Of a DNA stretch of 55,723 nt, positions 1 through 8,205 are shown piece by piece. A program made the position numbers and the translations under genes. Under the pieces are notes generated by a model. The model did no database searches. It was not told the origin of the DNA and saw only the letters and a list, made by a program, of their open reading frames with translations. Source of the stretch: Lachnospiraceae bacterium (GTDB lineage: Bacteria > Bacillota > Clostridia > Lachnospirales > Lachnospiraceae). The DNA is taken from contig JAJQBK010000008.1 in assembly GCA_021203305.1 (NCBI GenBank), positions 1 to 55,723 on the forward strand, written 5' to 3'. The stretch's first letter is position 1. Every line of letters starts with the position of its first letter.

Positions 1-7
1 GTGCGGC

Positions 8-376
8 TTACGTTAATTCGACGGCAAGGGATGTATTTCGGGAGCGGAGAAAATGTGGAATAACAGTCAGGATCAGGTTCTGCCCCCTCCGGATGAAATC
101 CAGCCCCATCAGTTCCGGCAGCCGCTTCCTCATCCCCTGCGGCAGGCAGTCCACCTCCAGGTCTTCCAGGTACTTCCGGTATGGGAACCTGGCACAGCGG
201 ATCCGGCGATCTACGGAACGCTTTTCGGCCGTCTCCAGCTCATAGCTTAACAGCCTGTGCAGATATTCCTCATAATCACCCGCACCTTCCTGGGCCTCTT
301 CAAAGTGTTCCCCTATGCCGGAAAGCTTCAGGAGTTTACAGTATTCTTTGATTTCTTCATGTATTTTTGCCTTCAT
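8..376 (-). pseudogene. istB: Truncated IS21-family IstB (ATPase helper)
   Basis: The first ~100 residues resemble the N-terminus of IstB, the AAA+ ATPase that assists the IstA transposase; they include the motif RRGQNLILT that normally leads directly into the Walker A loop. Homology stops there: instead of GNPGTGKT the frame reads into VIPHFLRSRN and ends at codon 122, about half the usual ~250 residues. The ATP site and everything downstream are therefore gone, consistent with a deletion or rearrangement junction near base 57. The start codon overlaps the istA stop. It cannot be a working ATPase. Confidence 0.75.
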
Positions 377-972
377 CAGCCCGCCATCCTTTCTTCATCC
401 TGCTGCGCCTCCATCAGCCTGTTATACTGGCTGATGGTGGACTTGGACTTCTCGCTCAGGCGGTCAGTTCCCGGCTTTTTTGATTTTTCTTCTGTTACCT
501 TATCACATATCACCTTCACTTTGTCGGCGCTTAAATCCCTGGGGGAAACAGCTGCAAGCTTTTTCAGCCCTTCCAGCACCGTCCCCGCGCCTTTTTCATA
601 TATGATTTCCAAAACCTCTAGAAAAGTTCTGGCATCACTGCTATAATAATCATCGTATATCTTTTTGACCTGGGTGTCCGACTGGAGCAGTGCTGTGCTC
701 TGGCGCAGGGCGCCCGGTTTTCTTTTTAATGTCCTCAGTTAATGGTAAATGTCTATCTGCCAGTCATGGGGCTTAAAGCTCCTGGCGTGGCGGGCAGCAA
801 CCTCCCCATCATGATATACAACGATTTTATCTGTATAGATCCGCACATCCACCGTCTTGCCTACCAGTGTTTCCGGCACGGAATAGTGGTTTTGCGCCAC
901 AGTGATGGTGGAATACTTATCTACTTTGCCGCTCCTCTTGATAACCTGTTGCTTTTGTGTCAATGTGATCAC
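376..972 (-). pseudogene. istA: IS21-family IstA remnant with internal deletion and nonsense codon
   Basis: A GTG start at 972 with a GGAAAGGA ribosome site opens a frame beginning MITLTQKQQVI, which looks like an IstA N-terminus. It then jumps directly to the C-terminal beta-barrel region (KRSGKVDKY...VAQNHYSVPETLVGKTVDV). The DNA-binding and DDE catalytic parts are absent, so this looks like an in-frame internal deletion. A TAA at 739-741 interrupts the frame after QIDIYH, where a Tyr codon is expected; translation in the same frame resumes for the last ~120 codons, ending at the istB overlap. It is inactive as a transposase; at most a 77-residue fragment could be made. Confidence 0.75.
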
Positions 973-1029
973 TCCTTTCCCTGCCTCCTTTCAGCATAGT
1001 ACCAAAAGGATAACATATCTTTATCAGAA

Positions 1030-1075
1030 GTGACCTAATTTTCAATGAGCCATGTGACCTAATTTTAGATTAGCA
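1030..1075. repeat. IS21-type terminal repeats
   Basis: The 13-mer GTGACCTAATTTT occurs at 1030-1042 and again at 1054-1066, a 24-bp period, just inside the presumed terminus at 1075. Multiple internal direct repeats at the ends are characteristic of IS21 elements, where they bind the transposase. The adjoining integrase frame opens at 1069, so the insertion junction lies at about 1070-1075. Confidence 0.7.
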
Positions 1076-1632
1076 CAAACAACCGTGATAAGAACCCCAA
1101 CGCATACAACCGCAAGCCATTTAGCAAAGCAGAAGTTCAAAGAGTTTGGGATTGGAAGGACACGAACGAATATTTTTCCGTTATCCTCATGCTGATTTAT
1201 ACCGGGGTGCGTATTGGTGAATTACTTGAACTGAAAAAAGAGAATGTGAACCTTTCGGAACGGTGGTTTGATGTGACCGCTTCCAAAACAGAAGCCGGAA
1301 TTCGCAAAGTTCCGATTGCAGAAAAGATTGTTCCGTTTTTTGAATACTGTATAAGCAAAAACGATTGTGAATATGTTCTTTCCACGCCGGACGGAAAGCA
1401 CTTTGAATACCGCAACTATTATGATTCCTATTGGGTGCCGCTTATTGAACAAATGGGAATGCAGCACCGCCCACATGATACCCGCCACACTTGCATTTCT
1501 CTTTTAACCGTTGCGGGGGTGCAAGATAAGGTTATCAAGAAAATTGTGGGGCATAAAGGGCAATCAGTCACGGAAATTGTTTATACCCACTTTGAAATTC
1601 AGGAATTAATTGAAGCCATCAACAAAATATAA
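1069..1632 (+). pseudogene. Tyrosine recombinase (integrase), N-terminus lost
   Basis: This is the C-terminal catalytic domain of a phage/ICE-type tyrosine integrase. The active-site set is visible: Arg in TGVRIGE, His and Arg in PHDTRHT, His in VGHKG, and the nucleophile Tyr in VYTHFE near the C-terminus. The frame is open from 1069, where the IS21-like sequence ends, and has no plausible start before an internal ATG at 1189. The core-binding and arm-binding domains (roughly 200 residues) are missing. The gene points towards the 3' end of rpsI, a place where some streptococcal integrative elements are known to insert, so it may mark one end of a decayed element. The AT-rich base composition differs from the chromosome to the right. 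Confidence 0.75.
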
Positions 1633-1665
1633 ACCAATGCCGAGGTAGTAGTTGCCCCGGCAATT

Positions 1666-2085
1666 TTATTTCTTATGCGATTTTTTGATAATGCGCCGGA
1701 TTTCGTGCATCTTATCCGTGTATATGCTTCTGCTTCCCGTTTCATCGTTTATATATCCCTCTTTCAAAATAATAGTGTAGTGCTTGTTCATACCATTAAT
1801 TTCTTCAATGTGCATACTTTCAATCATTTCCCGGTATTTCGCCGCTACTTGCCACTTATCATGCATTTTTTGGTGTTCTTCCGTGAAGTCCTGCTTCTTC
1901 TGTGAAAGCTTGCTTGTGCCGCTGCTCAAATCCGCACACACCAACATATACAAATATTCGTTCACGCTGATTTGCATACTGTCAGCAGCTGCCTTGATCT
2001 TTGCTTTCTCACCCTTTGGAACGGTCAGATTGATTCTGTCATATTTGGCGTTCATATATTCGTTGATATAGCTTGATCTGCTCAT
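1666..2085 (-). CDS. Ribbon-helix-helix (Arc/CopG-like) regulator of mobile-element type
   Basis: A 139-residue protein. Its N-terminal part (MNAKYDRINLTVPKGEKAKI followed by ADSMQISVNEYLYMLV) has the strand-helix-helix pattern of RHH DNA-binding proteins that are common on integrative elements and plasmids. The C-terminal two thirds is charged and probably helical, with no recognised domain. The start is supported by AAAGGGGCGATTTT before the ATG. Its promoter contains a perfect 16-bp palindrome, suggesting that it represses itself. It converges tail-to-tail with the truncated integrase, 33 bp apart, and shares the low GC content. It is probably cargo or regulator of the same decayed element; the exact function is unknown. 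Confidence 0.65.
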   Translation of the reverse strand: MSRSSYINEYMNAKYDRINLTVPKGEKAKIKAAADSMQISVNEYLYMLVCADLSSGTSKLSQKKQDFTEEHQKMHDKWQVAAKYREMIESMHIEEINGMNKHYTIILKEGYINDETGSRSIYTDKMHEIRRIIKKSHKK

Positions 2086-2114
2086 AAAATCGCCCCTTTC
2101 CCTTGCTTTTTATG

Positions 2115-2143
2115 AGTATATCATTGTTATGCGCATAACACAA
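2115..2143 (-). promoter_or_regulatory. Promoter with overlapping 16-bp palindromic operator for the RHH gene
   Basis: On the minus strand, a -35 TTGTGT (2138-2143) and -10 TATACT (2115-2120) are separated by 17 bp. The palindrome TGTTATGCGCATAACA (2125-2140) fills the spacer and overlaps the -35. This is the classic layout of an autorepressed RHH gene; binding itself is inferred. Confidence 0.65.
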
Positions 2144-2244
2144 GCTTTTTATTTTTCCGATTGTGTCATATATGTGTAATGTGTGTGTCATACCTTGCAG
2201 AATTTCACGCCGCCGCACACGGCTTTATATTTTGAACTGTATTG

Positions 2245-2277
2245 AAAAACCCCCGAAAATCCAGTGTTTTCGGGGGT
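2245..2277 (-). terminator. Rho-independent terminator after rpsI
   Basis: A perfect 11-bp stem (ACCCCCGAAAA / TTTTCGGGGGT) with a 7-nt loop is followed on the minus strand by a short T run (2245-2249). It lies 28 bp beyond the rpsI stop and ends the rplM-rpsI transcript. Confidence 0.85.
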
Positions 2278-2304
2278 GTAAAAATTTGCAATTTTCTGTT
2301 TGAA

Positions 2305-2697
2305 TTATCGCTTGCTGAACTGCGGAGCGCGACGAGCCGCCTTGAGGCCGTATTTCTTCCTCTCCTTCATACGAGGATCTCTGGTCAGGTAGCCGGCCTT
2401 CTTCAGCACGGGTCTGTACTCTGCGTCCACCTGTAAAAGCGCGCGGGAGATGCCGTGACGGATAGCGCCCGCCTGGCCGGTGGTGCCGCCGCCCTTTACA
2501 TTTACCAGGACGTCCATCTTGTCAGCGTTCTCAGTCAGGACGAGGGGCTGACGCACGATCACTTTCAGAGTCTCCAGACCGAAATAATCATCAATATCTC
2601 TCTTATTGATGGTGATCTTGCCGGTGCCCGGCATCAAATATACTCTGGCAACAGACTTCTTTCTTCTGCCTGTTCCGTAATTTTTATTGTTGGCCAT
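2305..2697 (-). CDS. rpsI: 30S ribosomal protein S9
   Basis: A 130-residue protein, the usual S9 length. It shows the family hallmarks: [24 protein letters not shown] near the N-terminus (residues ~8-31), [20 protein letters not shown] in the middle, and the basic tail ending in [12 protein letters not shown], which reaches into the ribosomal P site. The ATG at 2697 is preferred over the one at 2703 because it lies 8 nt from AGGAGG. It is co-transcribed with rplM (22 bp apart), the conserved bacterial order, and is followed by a strong terminator. Mobile-element debris begins just beyond its 3' end. Confidence 0.97.
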   Translation of the reverse strand: MANNKNYGTGRRKKSVARVYLMPGTGKITINKRDIDDYFGLETLKVIVRQPLVLTENADKMDVLVNVKGGGTTGQAGAIRHGISRALLQVDAEYRPVLKKAGYLTRDPRMKERKKYGLKAARRAPQFSKR

Positions 2698-2719
2698 TAT
2701 CATTTCCTCCTCTCAGACC

Positions 2720-3151
2720 TTAGAATGTTAATACTTCCGGCTTCTGTGCCGCGTGCGGATGCTCCGGTCCCGCATACACATGAAGCTTGGTGTACATCTG
2801 TCTTCCCAAAGGTCCTTTCGGAAGCATGCCCTTGACTGCCAGCTCGATAACCTGTTCGGGTTTCTTTGCTTTCTTCTCTCTCAGGGTCTGCTGCTTCATC
2901 CCGCCTACATAATCACTGTGGCGATAATAAATCTTCTGATCCAACTTCTTGCCGGTCACAGCAATCTTGTCAGCGTTAATCACAATCACATAATCTCCGC
3001 AATCCTCGTGGGGTGTGAAAACCGGCTTATTCTTTCCGCGCAGCACACTCGCCACCTGGCTGGCCAGACGGCCCAGAGTCTGCCCCTCGGCGTCCACCAC
3101 ATACCATTTTCTCTCAACTTTATCCGGGTTTGGCATGAATGTTTTGTTCAT
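2720..3151 (-). CDS. rplM: 50S ribosomal protein L13
   Basis: A 143-residue protein of standard L13 length with family signatures: [16 protein letters not shown] near residue 16, [20 protein letters not shown] around residues 50-69, and [32 protein letters not shown] at the C-terminus. L13 is an early assembly protein of the large subunit. The start is supported by GGAGGACAAATC upstream of the ATG. It is the first gene of the rplM-rpsI operon, driven by the consensus promoter at 3322-3350 through a leader of about 160 nt. Confidence 0.97.
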   Translation of the reverse strand: MNKTFMPNPDKVERKWYVVDAEGQTLGRLASQVASVLRGKNKPVFTPHEDCGDYVIVINADKIAVTGKKLDQKIYYRHSDYVGGMKQQTLREKKAKKPEQVIELAVKGMLPKGPLGRQMYTKLHVYAGPEHPHAAQKPEVLTF

Positions 3152-3316
3152 GATTTGTCCTCCATACTTTATGATACCAGTACGTTACCGCTCCACGAAT
3201 GTCCGGCGCTTCGCGATAACTGAATTTCTATCTCAATCCACTGCTGGGCTATAGCAAAACAGGCGCCGGTTGGGAAGTCCGGCGTTTGTTAGTGGACCAA
3301 TACGTTTCGTCACGCT
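3152..3316 (-). promoter_or_regulatory. rplM-rpsI 5' leader, possible L13-type autoregulatory leader
   Basis: About 160 nt separate the predicted transcription start from the rplM ATG. The stretch contains GC-rich inverted repeats, for example GGCGCCGG (3264-3271) against CCGGCG (3280-3285). Firmicute rplM operons often carry an L13 leader; I see structure in the right place but cannot confirm the family consensus. Confidence 0.35.
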
Positions 3317-3321
3317 CAGTT

Positions 3322-3350
3322 ATTATAGAAAAATTTCTTTTTGCTGTCAA
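3322..3350 (-). promoter_or_regulatory. Consensus sigma-A promoter of rplM-rpsI
   Basis: TTGACA (complement of 3345-3350) and TATAAT (complement of 3322-3327) with exactly 17 bp between them, a perfect consensus as expected for a ribosomal protein operon. Confidence 0.85.
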
Positions 3351-3470
3351 CACATTTTTTCGTTTTTCCAAGGTTTTCAGCCGTTTATTTCAGGTCTTTC
3401 CGAGGATTCCTTTCAGATTATCCTTCGGTCTCTTTATGATCAGTTTCCGAAATCCTCTCAGCCAATCGAA

Positions 3471-3509
3471 AAAGAGATGATCTCCCATTTTCCGGGATTT
3501 CATCTCTTT
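3471..3509 (-). terminator. Terminator of the ABC-transporter operon
   Basis: A perfect 10-bp stem (AAAGAGATGA / TCATCTCTTT) with an inner CCC/GGG pairing is followed on the minus strand by CTCTTTTTCG. It lies 38 bp beyond the stop codon of the last ABC gene. Between here and the rplM promoter (3351-3470) I see no gene. Confidence 0.75.
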
Positions 3510-3547
3510 CTGATCAATATTTCATTCTGCGGTCATGGCAGATCAGA

Positions 3548-4627
3548 TTATTTGATAACCATCTCTGTCTCGCTGTCAAACAGGTAGACATTCTCATACG
3601 GAATAGAAAAGGTGAGGTCACTGTCCATCTCCGGGATGTCATGCGGGCCAACCTTCAGAATGGCTCTGTCATCCTTATCATTGACATAAACGTTCGCGTT
3701 GTCACCAAGCATTTCTGTCAGCTCCACGTTACAGGTAATAACATAGGAGTCATCCTGCTCACCCAGCACAGCTCCCTCAGGGCGGAAACCAAAGACAATT
3801 TTCTTTCCTTCATATTTCTGAACATCCTTGCCGAGCTTTTGGGAAAGGTCCAGAAGCTTTTCTCCGAAGGCAATCGAACCGTCCTTTACCGTACCGCGGA
3901 TGAAGTTCATCGGCGGCTCTCCAATGAACCCGGCCACGAACACATTAACCGGATCCTGATACAGCTCATACGGGGTGCCGATCTGCTGCACATAACCGTC
4001 CTTCATCACCACGATGCGGTCTGCCAGCGTCATTGCCTCTGTCTGGTCATGCGTAACATAGATCGTTGTCGCACCGGTCTCCTGATGAATCTGCGCAATC
4101 TCTGTACGCATTGTCACACGCTGCTTGGCGTCCAGGTTACTGAGAGGCTCATCCATTAAGAAGACGCCGACCTTACGGACCAGGGCACGTCCGATAGCCA
4201 CACGCTGACGCTGCCCGCCGGAAAGCGCTCTCGGCAGACGATCCAGATAATCCGTCAGGCCCAGGATTTTCGCGGTATCCTTAACCTTTTTGTCAATGTC
4301 ATCTTCGTCCACGCCCTGCAGTGTCAGTCCAAAGGCGATATTATCATAAACAGTCATCTGAGGATAAAGGGCATAGCTCTGGAAGACCATCGCAACTTCC
4401 CTTTCCCTGGGGCCCATCTCATTGGCTCTGACATCATTGATCAGGAAGTCTCCGCTGGAAATATCCTCCAGTCCCGCGATCATACGAAGTGTAGTGGACT
4501 TTCCGCAACCGGACGGTCCGACAAAGACAATAAACTCTCCCTTTTCAATTTCAATGTTGAAATTATGTACCGCATGAAAACCATTTGGATAAATCTTATT
4601 GATGTTCTTCAGTGTCAGGTATGACAT
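3548..4627 (-). CDS. Sugar ABC transporter ATP-binding protein (MalK/MsmX-type), copy 1
   Basis: A 359-residue ATPase subunit of a CUT1-type importer. All nucleotide-binding motifs are intact: Walker A GPSGCGKST (37-45), Q-loop (83), signature LSGGQ (135-139), Walker B VFLMDEP (155-161) and switch His in VTHDQTEA (193). A C-terminal TOBE/regulatory region follows (~240-359), as in MalK, UgpC and MsmX. The start is supported by AAGGAGG. It is the last gene of the operon and the second such ATPase in it (the other is at 5929-7011). Most CUT1 operons carry one ATPase or none, so a heterodimeric motor is possible. Substrate unknown. Confidence 0.9.
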   Translation of the reverse strand: MSYLTLKNINKIYPNGFHAVHNFNIEIEKGEFIVFVGPSGCGKSTTLRMIAGLEDISSGDFLINDVRANEMGPREREVAMVFQSYALYPQMTVYDNIAFGLTLQGVDEDDIDKKVKDTAKILGLTDYLDRLPRALSGGQRQRVAIGRALVRKVGVFLMDEPLSNLDAKQRVTMRTEIAQIHQETGATTIYVTHDQTEAMTLADRIVVMKDGYVQQIGTPYELYQDPVNVFVAGFIGEPPMNFIRGTVKDGSIAFGEKLLDLSQKLGKDVQKYEGKKIVFGFRPEGAVLGEQDDSYVITCNVELTEMLGDNANVYVNDKDDRAILKVGPHDIPEMDSDLTFSIPYENVYLFDSETEMVIK

Positions 4628-4656
4628 CTCTGTGCCTCCTTATAAATTTTTGATAA

Positions 4657-5307
4657 TTACGATGCGTTCGCGCGCTTCTCCTTGCGCATGGCGTCCTTCA
4701 CGATCCTGACGCAGAGATGCTTGAATTCCACAAGCAGAGAATCACATAACACGTAAAACACACCAAACAAAATCGGTTCCACTCCCAGAAACGTCGTATC
4801 CGTTATTCCGGTCGCAAGGACAAAAGCCATGTTGATCATATTATAAATCGTAACAACCATGGCCAATACCACTCCGCCATAAAGGATATTCGCGGGGAAT
4901 GAATAATAGCCTTTTTTGGGGAACATCATCCACCGATCATTCGCTCCATCGGATTTGGCAATAAACCTGAGCATATTATTGGTTAAAAGATCTGTGATAA
5001 TCCCCAGCGCAATTGCCGTGATAAAAAGCATATCAAGCATATCTGACACATACGTCCCCAGCCCCCAGAAGAAAAAGTAGCATACCGCGGCCGGAAACCA
5101 GAACTTAATGAAGAGAGCCTTCATCCATTCCTTCGGTTTGAATTTGGAAACGGAACGGTACTTACTCAGCTCTTCCTCACTGACCTCCGGCGAATTACTC
5201 TCGTCCGCGTCCACCAGGTCGTCTACCGCCTTTGTATTCAGCTTATAATATTCCGCCGCGCTCTTAGGCGTTGTTCCCCCCGATTTTTGCTGTTTTTGTT
5301 TCGCCAT
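4657..5307 (-). CDS. Polytopic membrane protein of the ABC operon (216 aa)
   Basis: No family recognised. The first ~65 residues are hydrophilic and charged (a Lys/Gln-rich start, then a stretch of acidic residues) and probably cytoplasmic. About four membrane segments follow: ~67-86 (FWFPAAVCYFFFWGLG), ~91-110, ~138-162 and ~170-190, with a basic C-terminus. GGAG lies upstream of the ATG. It sits between the second ATPase block and the terminal ATPase, 29 bp from the latter, so it is translated with the transporter. It could be an assembly or regulatory partner; that is inference from position only. Confidence 0.7.
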   Translation of the reverse strand: MAKQKQQKSGGTTPKSAAEYYKLNTKAVDDLVDADESNSPEVSEEELSKYRSVSKFKPKEWMKALFIKFWFPAAVCYFFFWGLGTYVSDMLDMLFITAIALGIITDLLTNNMLRFIAKSDGANDRWMMFPKKGYYSFPANILYGGVVLAMVVTIYNMINMAFVLATGITDTTFLGVEPILFGVFYVLCDSLLVEFKHLCVRIVKDAMRKEKRANAS

Positions 5308-5353
5308 GAAATCTCCAGTTCTGTCTTCTCAGATATTCAGATATATTCCTGCC

Positions 5354-5926
5354 TCAGTCCTCGCCGGAAATATCAATTGCTCCCATCGCCTGATTGCCTT
5401 CCACCTCGATATTCGTGTTGATCTTTTTGATCCACTTTGAATAAACCGGAATCAGCGCTGTCAGGACAATGCCCACAATCAGAATGATAATATGTGTCTG
5501 AAGAAGGCTGTAAGCATTCGCGATATAAATTGTGGACGTCGTCACCTGAATCGGATTCAATTCCCTGTTGACTGCGGCCAGAATAGCGTTCATATAATGA
5601 TAGTCACAATATATGATAATCAGATTCATGGCGTACATCAGAACAAGCATCGGGATATTGGTCTTTTTCCTCTTCGGAAACGCATTGCCAAAACAGAGCA
5701 TGGAAAGCATGGAGCCCAGCATGGTAATGAACCCGCACAGTCCCATCCCTGAGCCCTGGATCTTCGATGTCGTATTGGAGATGGTACTCAGCTGCAGGGA
5801 ATACTGCAGAAACGCAATCAGAAATACGGCAAGAGCGATCATCGAAGGTCTGCGCTTTAAGGAAACCAGGAACATGCGCCATGTTTCTTTCAGCATCGCC
5901 TTGAAACTAAACTTTTTCTTTTCCAT
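5354..5926 (-). CDS. Polytopic membrane protein of the ABC operon (190 aa)
   Basis: Function unrecognised. A basic amphipathic N-terminus (KFSFKAMLKETWRMFLVSLKRRPS) leads into four predicted membrane segments (~20-40, ~58-80, ~90-108, ~138-165) and an acidic tail ending in DISGED. The N-terminal layout loosely recalls small proteins in which a positively charged helix precedes a four-helix bundle. The ATG at 5926 is chosen because GGAAGGGGG lies 7 nt upstream; the ATG at 5932 overlaps the preceding ATPase stop as ATGA. This overlap indicates translational coupling with the ATPase gene. Confidence 0.7.
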   Translation of the reverse strand: MEKKKFSFKAMLKETWRMFLVSLKRRPSMIALAVFLIAFLQYSLQLSTISNTTSKIQGSGMGLCGFITMLGSMLSMLCFGNAFPKRKKTNIPMLVLMYAMNLIIIYCDYHYMNAILAAVNRELNPIQVTTSTIYIANAYSLLQTHIIILIVGIVLTALIPVYSKWIKKINTNIEVEGNQAMGAIDISGED

Positions 5927-5928
5927 GA

Positions 5929-7011
5929 TCATTCCCCCTTCCTGATTGCGTTGGTTGTCTCTTTGTCAAAGAAATGCTTCCTGGAAAACGCCAGGGAAAC
6001 GATGTCGTTTCTCCTGTAATTTTTCCAGCCCTTCAGCTTCGCGGTAATCTTTAAGTCCGCTGAGGTTGCGTCGCCGATATGTCCGTGGAGCAGTGTAGTC
6101 ATTCCCAGGTTCTCATTGTTCGTGGCTTTGACCTTAAACTCATTGCCCTCGGCTATGTCTTCCGGACGGACGCCTACCGTAATTTCTTTTCCCTGGTAAG
6201 CCGCAAGCAGGGATTTTTCCTCAGGCGTCAGGGAGGACTTGAAATTCTTGCCAACCAACTCGTCTCCGGATACCTTCATATCATAGAAGTTCATCGGCGG
6301 GGAACCAATGAAGCCGGCCACAAAGGTATTCGCAGGCTGGTCGTAAAGCTCAATCGGTGTTCCGATCTGCTGTACATGGCCCATGGACATACATACAATT
6401 CTGTCAGCCAGCGTCAGCGCCTCGGTCTGGTCATGTGTTACATAGAGCATGGTCGCCTGCAGTCTCTTATGCAGCAGCAGGATCTCGCGTCGTGTCGCGC
6501 CGCGCAGCTTGGCGTCCAGGTTGCTCAAAGGCTCATCAAAGAGGAAAACCTTCGGGTTTCTCACAATGGAACGTCCCATTGCCACACGCTGTCTCTGTCC
6601 GCCGGAGAGCTGAGCCGGTTTTTTGTTTAACTGGCTGGTCAGTCCGAGGATCTCCGCGGCAGCCATTACCTTTTTATGGATCACATTGGGATTTTCCTTG
6701 CGAAGTGTCAAAGAAAACGCCATGTTCTCATAAACCGTCATATGTCCATATAGAGCATAACTCTGGAAAACCATGGCCATGTCTCTGTCCTTCGCCGGCT
6801 TGGCAGTGATATCCTCACCGTCCAGCAGAAGCTTTCCCGCGGAAATATCCTCCAGACCCGCAACCATTCTCAGGGTAGTGGATTTGCCGCAGCCGGAAGG
6901 CCCTACCAGTACGATCAGCTCGCCATCCTTGACATCCAGATTGAAGTCAAACACCGCCTGGACATTATTGTCGTATATCTTATCGATATGCTGTAAGTTA
7001 AGCTGTGCCAT
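5929..7011 (-). CDS. Sugar ABC transporter ATP-binding protein (MalK/MsmX-type), copy 2
   Basis: A 360-residue ATPase with the same architecture as the copy at 3548-4627: Walker A GPSGCGKST (37-45), signature LSGGQ (135-139), Walker B VFLFDEP (155-161), switch His (193), and a TOBE-type C-terminus carrying GVRPEDI. Both copies are catalytically complete, so neither is a degenerate half-site. The two differ clearly in sequence and are not a recent duplication. AAGGAGG supports the start. It lies between two pairs of small membrane-protein genes and overlaps the next gene. It could form a heterodimer with copy 1 or serve other permeases, as MsmX does in Bacillus; that is inference. Confidence 0.9.
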   Translation of the reverse strand: MAQLNLQHIDKIYDNNVQAVFDFNLDVKDGELIVLVGPSGCGKSTTLRMVAGLEDISAGKLLLDGEDITAKPAKDRDMAMVFQSYALYGHMTVYENMAFSLTLRKENPNVIHKKVMAAAEILGLTSQLNKKPAQLSGGQRQRVAMGRSIVRNPKVFLFDEPLSNLDAKLRGATRREILLLHKRLQATMLYVTHDQTEALTLADRIVCMSMGHVQQIGTPIELYDQPANTFVAGFIGSPPMNFYDMKVSGDELVGKNFKSSLTPEEKSLLAAYQGKEITVGVRPEDIAEGNEFKVKATNNENLGMTTLLHGHIGDATSADLKITAKLKGWKNYRRNDIVSLAFSRKHFFDKETTNAIRKGE

Positions 7012-7023
7012 CTCATTGCCTCC

Positions 7024-7524
7024 TTATGCTGCCGTGTTCTCGAGAGTCTTTAAATAATTCTCCAGGGTACGGCATTTACTGTAATTAATAACAGCGGACG
7101 CCATAAGGCATACAGCTGATAAAATAAGGAAAACCACCATCCAGGTAAACTTTCCGTCACCCAAAGCGGGCGTGTCCACGCTGCTGACTGTTACCACAGC
7201 ACTATGTGCCTGCATAGGCACAATAAAAATCCTGACGATCTGCACTACACCCATGGCTAGCAGCAGATACGTGTAGCCTTTTATGTAGTTTTTGACGCCT
7301 TCCTCCGCCAGGAACGCAAAGAGCAAAAACAGCAGATTGTATACAACGGACGCTCCTGTAATAATGGTATAATAGTAGTTGCCGACATCACTCTGATAAA
7401 GAAGGACAAAGTACAATACATCAAAAACAATTGCCAGGAGCGCAAGATTGGCTGCGGACCTGTTTTTAATATATCTCATACGGTCCAGCTTGGTCTGCTG
7501 ATCATCATTCGTCGTTGTTGTCAT
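7024..7524 (-). CDS. Polytopic membrane protein of the ABC operon (166 aa)
   Basis: No known family recognised. A hydrophilic ~25-residue N-terminus is followed by four predicted membrane segments (~26-44, ~50-73, ~82-102, ~127-147) and a short charged C-terminal helix. Its start overlaps the stop of the upstream gene by 4 bp (ATGA), and AAAGGAGG lies in front of it, so the two are translationally coupled and their products may interact. The four-helix plan and size resemble the other accessory proteins of this operon, though I see no clear sequence identity among them. Confidence 0.7.
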   Translation of the reverse strand: MTTTTNDDQQTKLDRMRYIKNRSAANLALLAIVFDVLYFVLLYQSDVGNYYYTIITGASVVYNLLFLLFAFLAEEGVKNYIKGYTYLLLAMGVVQIVRIFIVPMQAHSAVVTVSSVDTPALGDGKFTWMVVFLILSAVCLMASAVINYSKCRTLENYLKTLENTAA

Positions 7525-8111
7525 GCCGTTGCCTCCTTTCCCTTCGCGAGCAGCTCCTGCTCCTCTTTCATCAGGCTTCTCTTCCAGAATACATTGCCGA
7601 CCAGAAGAACCACAACGACCAGCAAAAGCCCGAAGACCAGATAATGTATGTCAAAGAAGAATGTGGACTCGGTATACGCGGTGCCCCACATCTCGGCATG
7701 TTCCTTCAGGGCTTCAAAATCCACCTCCAGAAACTGTGCCTTGTATACCTCAATCTGTATATGCGCCCATACCATTAACACCAGGCCCGCCACAGAGTAA
7801 AGTCCCACAGCTACGTAGTTTCCGATATAATATTTCCTGCGCGTATGTGTATTGGTGATCATCAGCAACACACTCAGGAGAAGCAGGCCAATACTCGCAT
7901 ACATGAACTGCCTGTTAAAGTCCTGTATATTGTAATAAACAATCGACCCCGAAACGTCCGTACTCGTCAAATCATTGGCATTTCTCATGGTGCTGTACAG
8001 GGTATCATACAGGTCGGTGACAAGGCCGAGAGAATATACGAAGACCACCGCACTGACGATAACCGCCGCGAGGCAAATAATTTTTTGTGCAGTCAACTGC
8101 TTTTTATACAT
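7521..8111 (-). CDS. Polytopic membrane protein of the ABC operon (196 aa)
   Basis: Function unrecognised. Segments predicted in the membrane: ~10-31, ~69-88, ~98-118 and ~152-176. A ~38-residue loop after the first segment (LYSTMRNANDLTSTDVSGS) and another near 120-150 would face outside if the basic N-terminus stays inside. The ATG at 8111 has GGGGAGG at good spacing; the longer frame to 8183 has no ribosome site and would run through the intercistronic hairpin. It directly follows the binding-protein gene, and its extracytoplasmic loops could contact that lipoprotein (inference). Confidence 0.7.
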   Translation of the reverse strand: MYKKQLTAQKIICLAAVIVSAVVFVYSLGLVTDLYDTLYSTMRNANDLTSTDVSGSIVYYNIQDFNRQFMYASIGLLLLSVLLMITNTHTRRKYYIGNYVAVGLYSVAGLVLMVWAHIQIEVYKAQFLEVDFEALKEHAEMWGTAYTESTFFFDIHYLVFGLLLVVVVLLVGNVFWKRSLMKEEQELLAKGKEATA

Positions 8112-8153
8112 GATGACCTCCCCGTTTTTATTGTAGCGTTTATTTTTGTGTCT

Positions 8154-8177
8154 CCGGGAAGCCTCAGGGCTTCCCGG
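8154..8177 (-). promoter_or_regulatory. Intercistronic hairpin downstream of the binding-protein gene
   Basis: A perfect 10-bp stem (CCGGGAAGCC / GGCTTCCCGG) with a TCAG tetraloop lies between the substrate-binding protein stop (8206) and the next start (8111). There is no proper U tract, so it is more likely an mRNA 3'-end stabiliser or partial attenuator that keeps the binding protein in excess, as known for malE-malF. Confidence 0.6.
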
Positions 8178-8205
8178 AAGCAAAGTCTTTTACTTATCTG
8201 TTACC

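Larger units (their letters stand above)
1..1075 (-). mobile_element. IS21-family element remnant, internally deleted
   Basis: Reading leftward on the minus strand, the stretch begins with a terminus at about 1075 (5'-TGCTAATC on that strand, matching the TG...CA ends of IS21 elements). It continues through two 13-bp direct repeats, a shortened istA and the start of istB. The istA-istB ATGA overlap (374-378) is the standard IS21 arrangement. Most of istA and nearly all of istB are missing, so the element cannot be autonomous. The other end is not recognised and may lie outside the window. It sits where the N-terminal half of the adjacent integrase should be. Confidence 0.75.
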
